64,000 bases of DNA from positions 868,001 through 932,000 of the forward strand of contig NZ_JAASQR010000002.1 of NCBI RefSeq assembly GCF_011762025.1, written 5' to 3'. The number at the start of each line of letters is the position of its first letter. The first letter of the stretch is position 1. Of this stretch, positions 1-11,366 are shown in pieces. Origin of the DNA: Sphingobium vermicomposti. GTDB taxonomy: Bacteria; Pseudomonadota; Alphaproteobacteria; Sphingomonadales; Sphingomonadaceae. A program made the translations under genes and the position numbers. The notes under the pieces are model-generated. The model did not search any database. It worked only from the letters and a program-made list of their open reading frames with translations, and had not been told where the DNA came from.

Positions 1-2296
<2,296 letters not shown>

Positions 2297-2687
2297 GAGT
2301 CGTGCGTCTCCTCGCAGTGCCCGGCCAAGGGGCTAGGAGGATAACGACATTCCGCCAAAAGCTTGCCCCGCGTGTCAAAGACGGCCGGGAAGATGGCGGG
2401 ATGCGCCCCAACCGATGGCCGAAGCGGGTATGTCCCTTGATGGGCGTCGCCATAGCGCCTGTCGTCGGCAAGTCAATGCAGAGGCGCGAAATGGTACGGA
2501 TGGCGAATCTTTCCTGTGGACGCGCCAATTGCACAGGGGATACATTGGCAGTTGGCCGCGTTCTGTTTCATGGAGCCGCTGAGTGAAAACAAATGGTCGC
2601 ACGCTCTGGCTTTTGTCGTTGCATCAATGCTGACGTGAATATCCTCGTCAAAATGGTGCCGAAAATAAATGTCTGAGGAGGAAGACG
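2297..2687. other. 391-bp gene-free stretch between acnA and the zinc-ribbon gene
   Basis: This divergent intergenic region must hold the acnA promoter (minus) and the promoter of the small gene starting at 2688. Short open frames here have no ribosome binding site or protein-like composition. I see no EcfG-type motif, no strong inverted repeat and no convincing -10/-35 pair. The only clear element is the GAGGAGGAAG Shine-Dalgarno just before 2688. Confidence 0.6.
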
Positions 2688-2954
2688 ATGCGCCCAGTAT
2701 CAACCTTCGCCGCCGGAAAGTCATTCGACCCGGCCTCCAGAGGTTATATTATTCATTATCATCCCGGAGAAGCCAACCATTGCCCCAGTTGCGGGCGGAG
2801 CCAGTGGATGGTCGGTCGGTTGATGGCTGAATGCGCCTATTGCGCCACCGCCCTGCCCCTGGAGAACAACCGAGGCGTGGGCGCATGCGCGCGCGTCGTT
2901 CGGAGCCATACATCGGTTCCGTTGATAGATCAGATGCGGCCTATCACTGCCTGA
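2688..2954 (+). CDS. Small zinc-ribbon protein of unknown function (88 aa)
   Basis: Function unknown. Two CxxC pairs, Cys32/Cys35 (CPSC) and Cys49/Cys52 (CAYC), are spaced like a rubredoxin-type zinc ribbon, and a conserved-looking YIIHYHPGE segment precedes them. Short proteins of this layout are, as far as I recall, common in sphingomonads. A very strong Shine-Dalgarno (GAGGAGGAAG) sits 5 bases before the ATG, which supports a real, well-translated gene. The segment after about residue 60 looks poorly constrained and may be a strain-specific tail. No signal peptide or membrane segment is visible. It stands alone, divergent from acnA and convergent with the DUF5818/DUF1328 pair. Zinc binding is inferred from the cysteine spacing only. 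Confidence 0.75.
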   Translation: MRPVSTFAAGKSFDPASRGYIIHYHPGEANHCPSCGRSQWMVGRLMAECAYCATALPLENNRGVGACARVVRSHTSVPLIDQMRPITA

Positions 2955-2979
2955 ACGGCTCAGCTGCCGCCCGGAGAGA

Positions 2980-3183
2980 TCAGGCGGCGGCTACGCCTTC
3001 CACTTCGACAATGTCGTCGCCGGCATAATAGCCCTGCACGCGCACCCGTTTTTCGACATGATCTACGGGCACGCGCAGCAGCACCAAGCGGAACGTGCCG
3101 CCCAGATCGCGCTGGAGCAGGAAGCCCGATCCATCGCGGATCAACCTGCCCGTTTCATCTACTCCAGCGCCAATCTGTGTCAT
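2980..3183 (-). CDS. Small DUF5818-like protein (67 aa)
   Basis: A small, probably all-beta protein of unknown function. The pattern of a GxxDETGRLIRDGSGF start, a LQRDLGG middle and a final KRVRVQGYYAGDDIVEVEG strand matches what I remember of the DUF5818 family in sphingomonads; that family name is from memory. The start ATG at 3183 has AAGGA upstream and lies 7 bases after the stop of the DUF1328 gene, so the two are very likely one transcript driven by the EcfG-type promoter at 3411-3435. That would make it a general-stress-response gene. No signal peptide, membrane segment or catalytic motif is visible. Confidence 0.7.
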   Translation of the reverse strand: MTQIGAGVDETGRLIRDGSGFLLQRDLGGTFRLVLLRVPVDHVEKRVRVQGYYAGDDIVEVEGVAAA

Positions 3184-3190
3184 ATGGTCC

Positions 3191-3376
3191 TTAGTCTATC
3201 GCGTTCTTGATCCCCTTGCCAGCCAGCAGGCCGAGCACCAGGAAGAGAGCGAAGAGCGCGATGGCGATGAAGAACAGGATCTTTGCGATCCCGACAAACG
3301 TGCCCGCTGCGCCGCCAAATCCCAGAATGGCGAGAACGGCGGCTATCACGAGCGAAATAATGGCCAGGCGAATCAT
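3191..3376 (-). CDS. DUF1328 (YtjA-type) small inner-membrane protein (61 aa)
   Basis: A short hydrophobic protein made of two transmembrane segments (about residues 2-20 and 28-52) joined by a [14 protein letters not shown] turn. That hallmark loop defines the DUF1328/YtjA family. Biochemical function is unknown; members are often stress-associated. The start at 3376 is chosen because AAGGA lies 7 bases upstream and the family begins exactly there; a longer frame reaching to 4228 is a shadow across dapB. An EcfG-type promoter (GGAAC-N16-CGTT) ends 35 bases before the ATG, so control by the general stress sigma factor is a strong inference. It leads a two-gene unit with the DUF5818-like gene. 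Confidence 0.88.
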   Translation of the reverse strand: MIRLAIISLVIAAVLAILGFGGAAGTFVGIAKILFFIAIALFALFLVLGLLAGKGIKNAID

Positions 3377-3410
3377 CACATTATCCTTTGTTGCGGAGTC
3401 ATGATGATCG

Positions 3411-3435
3411 AACGACCGGTGGACGGGGCAGTTCC
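3411..3435 (-). promoter_or_regulatory. EcfG-type general stress promoter for the DUF1328-DUF5818 pair
   Basis: On the minus strand GGAAC (3435-3431) is followed after 16 bases by CGTT (3414-3411). This matches the alphaproteobacterial sigma-EcfG consensus GGAAC-N16/17-CGTT exactly. The implied transcription start leaves a leader of about 28 bases with an AAGGA ribosome site before the DUF1328 ATG at 3376. Confidence 0.75.
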
Positions 3436-3571
3436 ATGGCCCTGATGGCGACTGCCAAGCCATTCCACAAGGTGCTGGCAAATCCTGGCCAGCCCGATGC
3501 AGCTTGCAGATGACAAAGCAGGGCCGCTCTGGCATCGGGCAGTCACGATAATCACGGGCGGCGACGAATAT

Positions 3572-4336
3572 ATGACGAAGATTGGCATTTTCGGTGCGGC
3601 GGGCCGCATGGGCCGGGCGATCGCGCAGGTGGCGTTGGAAGCCGGGCTGGAGATTAGCGGCGGGACGGACCGTCCCGACAGCGGCGATCTGTTGCCGGGC
3701 ATCGCCATCACGTCCGATCCGCTGGAGCTGGCAAAGCGCAGTGACGTGCTGATCGACTTTTCCGTGCCTGCCGCGCTGTCCCGGCATCTGGACGCCTGCG
3801 TCGCGGCTGGCAAGCCGGTGCTGGTCGGCACCACCGGGCTGGAAGCTGACCATCATAGCCTGATCGACACGGCAGCAGGATCGATCGCCGTTTTGCAGAC
3901 GGGGAATACTTCGTTGGGCGTCAATATTCTGGCCGCTCTGGTGGAACAGGCGGCGGCCCGCCTGGGCGACGATTGGGACATAGAAATTGTCGAGATGCAT
4001 CATCGGCACAAGGTGGATGCCCCTTCCGGCACGGCGCTGCTGTTGGGCGAGGCGGCGGCGCGCGGGCGTCAGATTTCCCTTGCCGACCATAGTGATCGCG
4101 GTCGCGACGGCATCACCGGCGCGCGTGTCCAGGGAAGCATAGGTTTCGCGGCGCTGCGCGGGGGATCGGTGGCGGGCGATCATCAGGTGATCCTGGCCAG
4201 CGAAGGCGAGCGGATCGAACTGGGCCACCGGGCCGAAAGCCGGGTCATCTTTGCGCGCGGCGCTGTCAGGGGAGCGAGCTGGCTGTTGGGCCAGCCGGCG
4301 GGGCGTTACGACATGAAGGGCGTGCTGGGCCTTTAA
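3572..4336 (+). CDS. dapB: 4-hydroxy-tetrahydrodipicolinate reductase
   Basis: Reduces 4-hydroxy-tetrahydrodipicolinate with NAD(P)H on the diaminopimelate/lysine route, supplying both lysine and the peptidoglycan cross-link residue. The 254-aa protein has the N-terminal nucleotide-binding loop GAAGRMG (about residues 8-14) and the DapB signature [13 protein letters not shown] near residue 135, holding the catalytic His pair and Lys. Length is normal for the family. The frame is open upstream to 3497, but ATG 3572 fits the family N-terminus ([14 protein letters not shown]), and the extra residues resemble no known extension. nth follows 8 bases after the stop and is probably co-transcribed. 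Confidence 0.95.
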   Translation: MTKIGIFGAAGRMGRAIAQVALEAGLEISGGTDRPDSGDLLPGIAITSDPLELAKRSDVLIDFSVPAALSRHLDACVAAGKPVLVGTTGLEADHHSLIDTAAGSIAVLQTGNTSLGVNILAALVEQAAARLGDDWDIEIVEMHHRHKVDAPSGTALLLGEAAARGRQISLADHSDRGRDGITGARVQGSIGFAALRGGSVAGDHQVILASEGERIELGHRAESRVIFARGAVRGASWLLGQPAGRYDMKGVLGL

Positions 4337-4344
4337 GCCGTCAG

Positions 4345-5022
4345 ATGAACCGGGACCATATCTTCGATTTTTTCAGCCGCCTGGCCGAAGCCAATCCAGC
4401 TCCCCGGACGGAGTTGGAATATGGCAACGACTATCAGTTGCTGGTGGCGGTCGTGCTGTCCGCCCAGTCGACCGACATCGGCGTCAACAAGGCCACCCGC
4501 GCGCTGTTTCGTGAGGTGGAAACCCCGGCCCAGATGGTTGCGCTGGGCGAAGACGGGCTGAAGGCGCATATCAAGACGATCGGCCTGTTCAACGCCAAGG
4601 CGAAAAATGTGATCGCTTTGTCGGAAATATTGGTGAGCGATTTCGACGGGCAAGTGCCGGAGGACCGCGATCTGCTGACCACCCTGCCCGGCGTCGGGCG
4701 CAAGACGGCCAATGTCGTGATGAACACCGCGTTCGGGCATGAAACCTTTGCGGTCGATACGCATATCTTTCGCATCGGCAACCGTACCGGCCTGGCACCG
4801 GGGAAAACGCCGCTCGCCGTCGAACAGAAGCTGGAAAAGCGCGTGCCGGGGCCGTTCCGGCGTGACGCGCATCACTGGCTGATCCTGCATGGCCGCTATG
4901 TCTGCAAGGCGCGCCGCCCCGAATGCTGGCGCTGCGTCGTGGCGGACCTTTGCCGCTACAAGCCCAAGACGCCTGCTCCTGCCCAAAAAGCCAGCGCCAC
5001 GGCGGCTGCTTCCGCCGGGTGA
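4345..5022 (+). CDS. nth: Endonuclease III, base-excision DNA glycosylase/AP lyase
   Basis: Removes oxidised pyrimidines from DNA and nicks the abasic site. The 225-aa protein carries the helix-hairpin-helix [12 protein letters not shown] with catalytic Lys120, the catalytic Asp138 in [11 protein letters not shown], and the four [4Fe-4S] ligands Cys187, Cys194, Cys197 and Cys203 in the C-x6-C-x2-C-x5-C pattern. These numbers match the E. coli enzyme residue for residue. A short Ala/Lys-rich tail follows the cluster. The gene follows dapB after 8 bases with no visible promoter between, so it is likely co-transcribed with it. Nothing unusual is seen. Confidence 0.96.
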   Translation: MNRDHIFDFFSRLAEANPAPRTELEYGNDYQLLVAVVLSAQSTDIGVNKATRALFREVETPAQMVALGEDGLKAHIKTIGLFNAKAKNVIALSEILVSDFDGQVPEDRDLLTTLPGVGRKTANVVMNTAFGHETFAVDTHIFRIGNRTGLAPGKTPLAVEQKLEKRVPGPFRRDAHHWLILHGRYVCKARRPECWRCVVADLCRYKPKTPAPAQKASATAAASAG

Positions 5023-5126
5023 AGGCTTTCCCATTATCGTGCGGTTCAGCCAGGCTATGCTAAACCGCTGATGTCGTGACGGCGTTGACTGACGTCGCGC
5101 CTTGGAAAATGTGAGGAGAGATACGC

Positions 5127-5519
5127 ATGACCGCCCCCGTCTCCGCGCCCATTGCAGGCATTGCGCTCGCCTTGGCTATCGCCTGCGCCGCCGCGCCCGC
5201 CGCAGCCAAACCCAGGGCCGACAATCTCATCCCGTCCGGCAAAGCCGTAAGCTGCGTGAGTTTGCAGTCCATCCGCAGTACGGAGGTTCGCGACGACCGG
5301 ACCATCGATTTCATCATGAACGGCAACAAGGTCTATCGGAACAGGATGGAGCATAGCTGCCCCGGCCTGGGTTCGGAACGGCGATTCCTGTACAAGACCA
5401 GCCTGTCGCAGCTATGTTCGGTGGACATCATCACGGTGCTATACAACGCGCCCAATCTGAGCCCCGGTGCCAGTTGCGGCCTGGGCATGTTCCAGCCGAT
5501 GGTGAAGGCCCCGAAATAG
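5127..5519 (+). CDS. Exported hypothetical protein (130 aa, DUF6491-like)
   Basis: Function unknown. An N-terminal signal peptide (about residues 1-27, ending in AAPAAA) predicts export to the periplasm. The mature part has four cysteines (in AVSCVS, HSCPG, QLCSV and ASCGL), suggesting two disulfides. The pattern of CVSLQSIRSTEVRDDRTIDF and a later CSVDIITV resembles the small exported DUF6491 proteins of sphingomonads and caulobacters, from memory. The ATG at 5127 has GAGGAGAG about 6 bases upstream. It lies between nth and tRNA-Arg and looks monocistronic. Confidence 0.7.
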   Translation: MTAPVSAPIAGIALALAIACAAAPAAAKPRADNLIPSGKAVSCVSLQSIRSTEVRDDRTIDFIMNGNKVYRNRMEHSCPGLGSERRFLYKTSLSQLCSVDIITVLYNAPNLSPGASCGLGMFQPMVKAPK

Positions 5520-5592
5520 AAGATGCGTGTCGCGATTTGGTGCTGGCGCCAAAGGATATGCTTTGCTAAGCGGCGCTTCGCACCAGCGACAT

Positions 5593-5669
5593 GCACCCAT
5601 AGCTCAGCTGGATAGAGCGTTGCCCTCCGAAGGCAAAGGCCAGTGGTTCGAATCCACTTGGGTGCACCA
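5593..5669 (+). tRNA. tRNA-Arg (anticodon CCG)
   Basis: A full cloverleaf with encoded CCA. The acceptor GCACCCA (5593-5599) pairs with TGGGTGC (5659-5665). The D arm is GCTCAGCTGGATAGAGC, the anticodon stem TTGCC/GGCAA encloses loop CTCCGAA giving CCG, and the T arm is AGTGG-TTCGAAT-CCACT. It reads CGG arginine codons, frequent in this GC-rich genome. A run of six T directly after the CCA (5670-5675) may help end transcription. Confidence 0.97.
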
Positions 5670-5787
5670 TTTTTTGCTTGCCCTCACGCACCGGGCGGCG
5701 ACATCCGTCATATTGGCGTTCTTCGTATCAGCTTGGGCGGCCACTTTAGGCCTTGCGAACCGCCGTCGGGTTCGAATTCGCTTCCTT

Positions 5788-6540
5788 TCAGGCGCGCCAT
5801 TTCCGCATGGCGGGCGAACTGAAGATACCCCGCGTGATAGTCGGGTGTTCGGACTTATGACCCACACCCAGATCAGCCAGGCGAACGCATGTCAGCAGCA
5901 GGACCGACATGCTGACCAGCTCTCCACCATCTTCAATAAACCCGATGAGATTATCCGCCCTTGGCACGAACCTCATCATGACCTCGTGAAATGCATCTAC
6001 GATGCTGCCAAACCCTCCCAGCAGCAGGATGGGCAGCAGCACGGAAATGATCTGAATTCGCCCTGGGCGTTGGGACAGCATGCATCCTATGGCAGCCATG
6101 ACCACGGTGGCCGCCCCGACCATCATCGTGAACAGGGCCTGCCCGACATTGTCGTGAGCAGGCACAAGGACATCGCCCATATATTCGTGCAAACGCAGGG
6201 AATCATCCAGGCATAGATAAAATATTACCAGAGCCATGGGCATGATCTGGTAGAATTTTCGACTTACCGACAGATAGAATATCAGAAGAAATGATACGAA
6301 CAGCTTCGCATATTCGAACCATTCGGACAGGCTCCTGTCCTTATCGACCCGAAACAGACGCTCATTTCCACCGATTACGCCATTTACTGCCGCGACATGC
6401 AGCAGAATGAAAAACAGGTCGGCCAAGAAAATGGCTAGCGCGAGCTTTGTGCCGAGCGCGTGCCAGATGATGGCTACCGCTTCCCCGATTTCGCGCGGAA
6501 AATCCCACCTCGCAACCATGCGCCTGACAAGGTTTCCCAC
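5788..6540 (-). CDS. Six-helix membrane protein with repeated intramembrane His/Asp/Glu motifs
   Basis: I do not recognise this 250-aa protein. Hydrophobic segments near residues 33-54, 79-92, 97-112, 134-154, 163-180 and 207-222 predict six transmembrane helices. Charged residues recur at helix ends: DDSLRLHE (Asp112, Asp113, His118, Glu119), VDAFHE (Asp182, His185, Glu186) and EDGGEL (Glu203, Asp204, Glu207). Such a set could bind a metal as in CREST-type membrane hydrolases (ceramidases and relatives), but that is only an analogy. The stretch 5670-6660 looks less GC-rich than its neighbours, and the gene sits alone next to a tRNA, so acquisition by transfer is possible; no integrase or attachment repeat is seen. 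Confidence 0.7.
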   Translation of the reverse strand: MGNLVRRMVARWDFPREIGEAVAIIWHALGTKLALAIFLADLFFILLHVAAVNGVIGGNERLFRVDKDRSLSEWFEYAKLFVSFLLIFYLSVSRKFYQIMPMALVIFYLCLDDSLRLHEYMGDVLVPAHDNVGQALFTMMVGAATVVMAAIGCMLSQRPGRIQIISVLLPILLLGGFGSIVDAFHEVMMRFVPRADNLIGFIEDGGELVSMSVLLLTCVRLADLGVGHKSEHPTITRGIFSSPAMRKWRA

Positions 6541-6761
6541 CGAAAGCCCCTCCCGCCTGATATTGGGGGAGATAGAAATACGCGTGATCGGGTTTGAGCG
6601 GTCAGTGCCATGTCGGCTAAACCGACACTATTTCGAGGGTCTGCCGCATATCCGAATTTGAAGAGTGAAGCCAAAGCGTGGCTAAGGCGAAGTCCCGCCG
6701 CCCTGCACCGGATGCGACGGTCGGCCCTACCGTCGCTGCCCGGTTCATTGACGCCGGGACG

Positions 6762-8210
6762 CTATTTCAGGCCGCCGCCCATCGCGCGATAGAGTTCGAT
6801 CATGTTGGCGGCACGGGCCAACCGGGTGGCGAGCATGCTCCGTTCGGCACTATACAAGGTGCGCTGGGCATCCAGCGTTGTCAGGAACGGATCAACGCCA
6901 GCGCGGAAGCGGGCTTCCGACAGGCGATAGCCGACGCGCGCGGCGTCTCTTAGCGAGCTTTGCGCTTCGAGTTGCGCGGTCATCGTGCCGCGACGGGCAA
7001 GAGCGTCGGCGACTTCGCGGAAGCCTGTCTGGACGCTCTTTTCATAAGTGGCGAGCATGGCGTCATAGGTCGCCCGGCTGTAACGCAAATTGCCCTGATT
7101 TTTGCCAAAGTCGAAGATTGGCAGCCTGACAGAAGGTGCCGCCGACCAATAGTCGCTGCCGGACGCGAACAGGTTGGACAGCCCGGCGCTCAAGGTCCCA
7201 AGGGCCGCAGTCAGGGAGATATTGGGGAAGAAGGCCGCCCTGGCCGCGCCGATGTCGGCATTGGCCGCGCGCAATTGATGTTCCGCCGCCAAAATGTCTG
7301 GCCGTTGCAGCAGGATGGATGAGGGCAGGTCCGTGGGAAGGTTTGCCAGCGTGACGTCTTCCTGCGGCATGGCGGACGGGAGATCGCCCGGTGCCACGGT
7401 CGATCCCGCGAGCAGGTTGAGGGCATTCTGGTCCTGCGCGACCAGCGTTGTCGCCTCCGCAATGTCGGCGCGCGCCTGATCATAGCTGGTCTGTGCCTGC
7501 CGCACCTCCAGTTCCGACGCGATCCCCTTGGCAAAGCGGGCGCGGGTCAATTCCAGCGTCTTGCCGAACGCGGCCTCCAGATCGCGGGCGATGCGCAGCC
7601 GTTCCTGGTTCGCGGCCATGGAAAGCCATGCGGATGCCGTTTCCGCGATCAAGGCGGCCTGCGCGGCGTTGCGGCTTTCGACGCGCGCGAAATATTGCTC
7701 CTGCGCTGCCTTGCTCAGGTTGCGGACGCGGCCGAACAGGTCGATCTCCCACGCGGAAATGCCGACCGAGGCGGAATAGATGTCGGTGCGGCCCGTCGCG
7801 CCCGCGCCAGCACCAGCTGCCCCGCCCGCACCCTGCTGAGCGAAGGGGAAATCCTGATAGGTCGCGCTGCCATTGGCCGCGATTGTCGGAAACAGATCGG
7901 ATCGCTGAACGCGATATTGCGCCCGCGCCTGTTCCACATTGGCGACGGCGATGCGCAGGTCCCGGTTATGGACGAGCGCCTTTTCAATCACGCGCACCAG
8001 CCGCTGGTCGGTGAAAAAGTCTCTCCAGCCCGTGTCGGCTGGCTGAATGGCGGCCTGCCCGGTCGCACCGGCAGGGTAGGCTGGCCCCGACGGGCTTTCG
8101 ACCGGCACGGGCAGCGCGGGCCGCACATATTTGGGTGCCATGTCGCAAGCGCCCAGAGCGAGGGCCAGCGCGGTTGCCGAGAAGATCCTGATCCTGTGCA
8201 TCTGCCTCAT
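6762..8210 (-). CDS. RND efflux outer-membrane lipoprotein (OprM/NodT family)
   Basis: Outer-membrane exit channel of a tripartite drug efflux pump; a trimer should form the beta-barrel and periplasmic tunnel. The 482-aa product has a lipoprotein signal (ALALALGAC, with Cys22 as the lipidated residue) and the family start KYVRPALPVP. Two repeated outer-membrane-efflux coiled-coil domains follow, roughly residues 65-255 and 285-475, with paired segments such as LELTRARFAKGIASELEV and SEARFRAGVDPFLTTLDAQR. Its start overlaps the pump gene stop by 4 bases, so the two are translationally coupled. It is the last gene of an operon ordered fusion protein, pump, channel. Confidence 0.93.
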   Translation of the reverse strand: MRQMHRIRIFSATALALALGACDMAPKYVRPALPVPVESPSGPAYPAGATGQAAIQPADTGWRDFFTDQRLVRVIEKALVHNRDLRIAVANVEQARAQYRVQRSDLFPTIAANGSATYQDFPFAQQGAGGAAGAGAGATGRTDIYSASVGISAWEIDLFGRVRNLSKAAQEQYFARVESRNAAQAALIAETASAWLSMAANQERLRIARDLEAAFGKTLELTRARFAKGIASELEVRQAQTSYDQARADIAEATTLVAQDQNALNLLAGSTVAPGDLPSAMPQEDVTLANLPTDLPSSILLQRPDILAAEHQLRAANADIGAARAAFFPNISLTAALGTLSAGLSNLFASGSDYWSAAPSVRLPIFDFGKNQGNLRYSRATYDAMLATYEKSVQTGFREVADALARRGTMTAQLEAQSSLRDAARVGYRLSEARFRAGVDPFLTTLDAQRTLYSAERSMLATRLARAANMIELYRAMGGGLK

Positions 8211-11200
8211 GCCTCCTGCAATGCGGCGGCAGGGGCGCGCCGGTCGGACGCCTGCTCTTCGCCATGATGCTGGCGGAACAGACGTTTGACGACGGTGAAG
8301 AATATCGGGACGAAGAAGATGGCGAGCACGGTCGCCGACAGCATGCCGCCCACCACCGCAGAGCCGATGGCGCGCTGTCCCCCCGCCCCTGCGCCCTTGG
8401 CGAGCGCGAGCGGCAGAACGCCGAAGATGAAGGCAAAGCTGGTCATCAGGATGGGCCGCAGGCGCAGCTTGCCCGCTTCCAGAGCGGCGCGCGCTGGCGA
8501 TAATCCTTCGCGCATTTTTTCTTCCGCGAACTCGACGATCAGGATCGCATTCTTGGCCGACACGCCGATTGTCGTGATCAGGCCGACCTGGAGGTAGATG
8601 TCGTTGTTAAGGCCCACCAGCGCAGCGGCGATAACCGCGCCCAGCACGCCCAATGGCACCACCAGCATCACCGCGATAGGGACCGACCAGCTTTCGTAGA
8701 GCGCGGCAAGGCAGAGGAACACGATCAGCATCGACAGCGCGTAAAGCGCAGGTGCCTGACCGCCTGAGGTCCTTTCCTCATAGGAAATGCCGTTCCATTC
8801 ATAGCCAAGGCCCGGCGGCAGCTTTGCGGCATGCTCCTCCATCGCCTTCATCGCTTCGCCCGTGCTCACGCCGGGCGCGGGGGCACCCATGATCTGCATG
8901 GACGGGACGCCATTGAACCGTTCCAACTTGGCCGGGCCCTTTATCCATTCCGTCCCGGCGAAGGAGGATATTGGCGTCATGACCCCGGTCGCGCCACGCA
9001 CATGCAGCGCACCAATGGAGTCAGGCGTCGACCGGAACGGCGCGTCCGCCTGAACATAGACCCGCTTCACCCGGTCACGGTCGATAAAGTCGTTGACGTA
9101 AGCGCCGCCCATGGCCGTCGCGATCGTATCGTTGACGTCGGCCTGCGCCACGCCGAACGCGCCGGCCGCGGCATGATCCACATTCAGTTTCAGCTGGGCG
9201 GTATCTTCCAGGCCATTGGGACGCACCTGCGCCAGCCGCTGATCCGCGCCCGCCATCCCCAGCAACTGGTTGCGCGCGGCCAGCAATTGATCATGGCCCA
9301 GATTGGCGCGGTCGACGAGCTGGAAGTCGAAACCGGACGCATTGCCGAGTTCAGAGACTGCGGGCGGAACGATGGCGATAGCCTGCCCCATGGGGAATTT
9401 GCTGAAGGCCGCATTGGCGCGCTGGGCAATGGCTTGCACACCGTTGTCCGCACCCTTGCGTTCTTCCCAATCCTTCATGCGGACGAAAGCGAGGCCGACA
9501 TTCTGCCCCTGCCCCACCAGACCGAAGCCCGCGATGGTGAAGACGGCTGCGGCGTTTTTCTTTTCATCCTTCAGATAATGGTCACGCACCCGGTCGAGCG
9601 TCCGTTCGGTTTCATCGATGCCCGATCCAGAAGGCAGCGCCACCTGGTTGATCAAGCGGCCCTGATCCTCATTGGGCAGGAATCCGCCCGGCAGCCGCAT
9701 GAAGATGACCGCCATGCCGATCGCGATCAGCCCATAGACCAGCATGGTCCGGGTCCGGCTTTTCTCCAGCTTTTTAACGGCGACGCCATAGCGCACCACA
9801 TTTCGGTCGAACGTGCGGTTGAACCAGCCGAAAAAGCCTTTTTGATGGCCATGACCGTCGCGTTGCGGTTTCAGGATGGTTGCGCACAGCGCCGGGGTCA
9901 GGATCAACGCCACCAGCACCGACAGGATCATCGCGGACACGATGGTGATGGAAAATTGGCGGAAGATGACGCCCGTTGACCCGCCGAAGAAAGCCATGGG
10001 CAGGAACACCGCCGACAGGACAAGGCCGATGCCGATCAGCGCACCGCTGATTTCATCCATCGATTTCTTGGCCGCTTCCTTGGGCGACAGTCCTTCCTCC
10101 TGAATGATGCGTTCGACATTTTCCACGACGACGATCGCGTCATCGACCAGCAGCCCGATGGCCAGCACCATGCCGAACAGCGTCAATGTGTTGATGGTAA
10201 ATCCCGCAGCATGCAGGATCGCCAGCGACCCTAGCAGGACGACGGGAACCGCGATTGTGGGGATAAGGGTGGCGCGCCAGTTCTGGAGGAACAGGAACAT
10301 CACGACGAAGACCAGCAGCACCGCTTCGATCAGGGTGTGAAAAACCTGTTCGACCGACAATTTGACATAGGTCGAATTATCGACGGGAAAGTCATATTTC
10401 ACCCAGGACGGGAAGCTGCCGGACAGTTCATCGACCCGCTTCTTCACGCCTTCGACGGTGTCGAGCGCGTTGGCTCCCGGTGCCAGCTTTATGCCGAAAC
10501 CGGCGGCAGGATGGCCGTTGAAACGCGCGCGGAAACCGTAGCTGTCAGCGCCCAGTTCGACGCGGGCGACATCTTCCAGCATCACGGTCGAGCCATCCTG
10601 ATTGCTGCGCAGGATGATCTTGCGGAACTGTTCCGGGGTGCTGAGGCGGGACTGCGCCGTGACGGTGGCGTTGAGCGCCTGCCCTTCGGGTGACGGCGTG
10701 CCGCCGATCTGTCCGGCCGAAACCTGGGCATTCTGCGCGCGGATTGCCGCCTTTACGTCGCCGGTCGTGACCTGCAGGTTCGCCATCTTATAGGGGTCGA
10801 GCCAGATGCGCATCGCGTAGGACGCGCCCAGCAGCTGGGTATCGCCAACGCCGTTCAACCGACTGATCGGGTCCTGCAGCGTGGAAGCGACAAAGTCACC
10901 CGCGTCATATTGATCATGGATGCCATCATCGGCGTAGACCGCCATGACCATCAGGAAGGCCGATGTCGATTTCGTGACCCGCAGCCCCTGCTGCTGCACT
11001 TCCTGAGGCAGCAACGGCGTCGCCTGCGCCAGCTTGTTCTGCACCTGCACCTGGGCGATGTCGGCGTCCGTTCCCTGTTCGAATGTCAGGGTGATGGTCA
11101 GAACGCCCGCTGAATCGCTGCTCGACGAAAAATAGCGAAGATTGTCGATGCCCTTGAGCTGCTGCTCAATGATCTGGGTCGTCGTGCTTTCCAGCGTTCG

Positions 11201-11362
11201 CGCATTCGCACCGGGATAGGCCGTGCTGATCGTAACCGTAGGCGGCGCGATTTCAGGGAATTGCGCGACCGGAAGCTGCCGGATCGCCAGAAGCCCGGCG
11301 AGCATGAGGACGACGGCCAGAACCCATGCAAAGATGGGCCTGTCGATGAAATAGCGCGCCAT
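8207..11362 (-). CDS. RND multidrug efflux pump, inner-membrane transporter (HAE1, AcrB-like)
   Basis: Proton-driven drug/H+ antiporter that captures substrates from the periplasm and inner membrane and passes them to the outer-membrane channel. The 1051-aa length and layout are typical: a first helix (MARYFIDRPIFAWVLAVVLM), large periplasmic porter and docking loops, and two sets of transmembrane helices. Helix IV carries GLLVDDAIVVVENVER with the paired Asp residues of the proton relay, and a later TTIGVSAKNAILIVEFA segment holds the relay Lys. The fusion-protein stop lies 4 bases upstream and the channel gene overlaps by 4 bases. Substrates cannot be read from sequence; similarity by eye is closest to AcrB/MexB/AdeB pumps. 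Confidence 0.96.
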   Translation of the reverse strand: MARYFIDRPIFAWVLAVVLMLAGLLAIRQLPVAQFPEIAPPTVTISTAYPGANARTLESTTTQIIEQQLKGIDNLRYFSSSSDSAGVLTITLTFEQGTDADIAQVQVQNKLAQATPLLPQEVQQQGLRVTKSTSAFLMVMAVYADDGIHDQYDAGDFVASTLQDPISRLNGVGDTQLLGASYAMRIWLDPYKMANLQVTTGDVKAAIRAQNAQVSAGQIGGTPSPEGQALNATVTAQSRLSTPEQFRKIILRSNQDGSTVMLEDVARVELGADSYGFRARFNGHPAAGFGIKLAPGANALDTVEGVKKRVDELSGSFPSWVKYDFPVDNSTYVKLSVEQVFHTLIEAVLLVFVVMFLFLQNWRATLIPTIAVPVVLLGSLAILHAAGFTINTLTLFGMVLAIGLLVDDAIVVVENVERIIQEEGLSPKEAAKKSMDEISGALIGIGLVLSAVFLPMAFFGGSTGVIFRQFSITIVSAMILSVLVALILTPALCATILKPQRDGHGHQKGFFGWFNRTFDRNVVRYGVAVKKLEKSRTRTMLVYGLIAIGMAVIFMRLPGGFLPNEDQGRLINQVALPSGSGIDETERTLDRVRDHYLKDEKKNAAAVFTIAGFGLVGQGQNVGLAFVRMKDWEERKGADNGVQAIAQRANAAFSKFPMGQAIAIVPPAVSELGNASGFDFQLVDRANLGHDQLLAARNQLLGMAGADQRLAQVRPNGLEDTAQLKLNVDHAAAGAFGVAQADVNDTIATAMGGAYVNDFIDRDRVKRVYVQADAPFRSTPDSIGALHVRGATGVMTPISSFAGTEWIKGPAKLERFNGVPSMQIMGAPAPGVSTGEAMKAMEEHAAKLPPGLGYEWNGISYEERTSGGQAPALYALSMLIVFLCLAALYESWSVPIAVMLVVPLGVLGAVIAAALVGLNNDIYLQVGLITTIGVSAKNAILIVEFAEEKMREGLSPARAALEAGKLRLRPILMTSFAFIFGVLPLALAKGAGAGGQRAIGSAVVGGMLSATVLAIFFVPIFFTVVKRLFRQHHGEEQASDRRAPAAALQEA

Positions 11363-11366
11363 GATC

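Noticed and set aside
5765..5787. TTCGAAT-containing sequence resembling a tRNA T arm, as a possible attachment repeat for the neighbouring membrane gene
   Set aside because: The flanking bases cannot form the T stem and only about 9 bases match the tRNA-Arg; no integrase is present.
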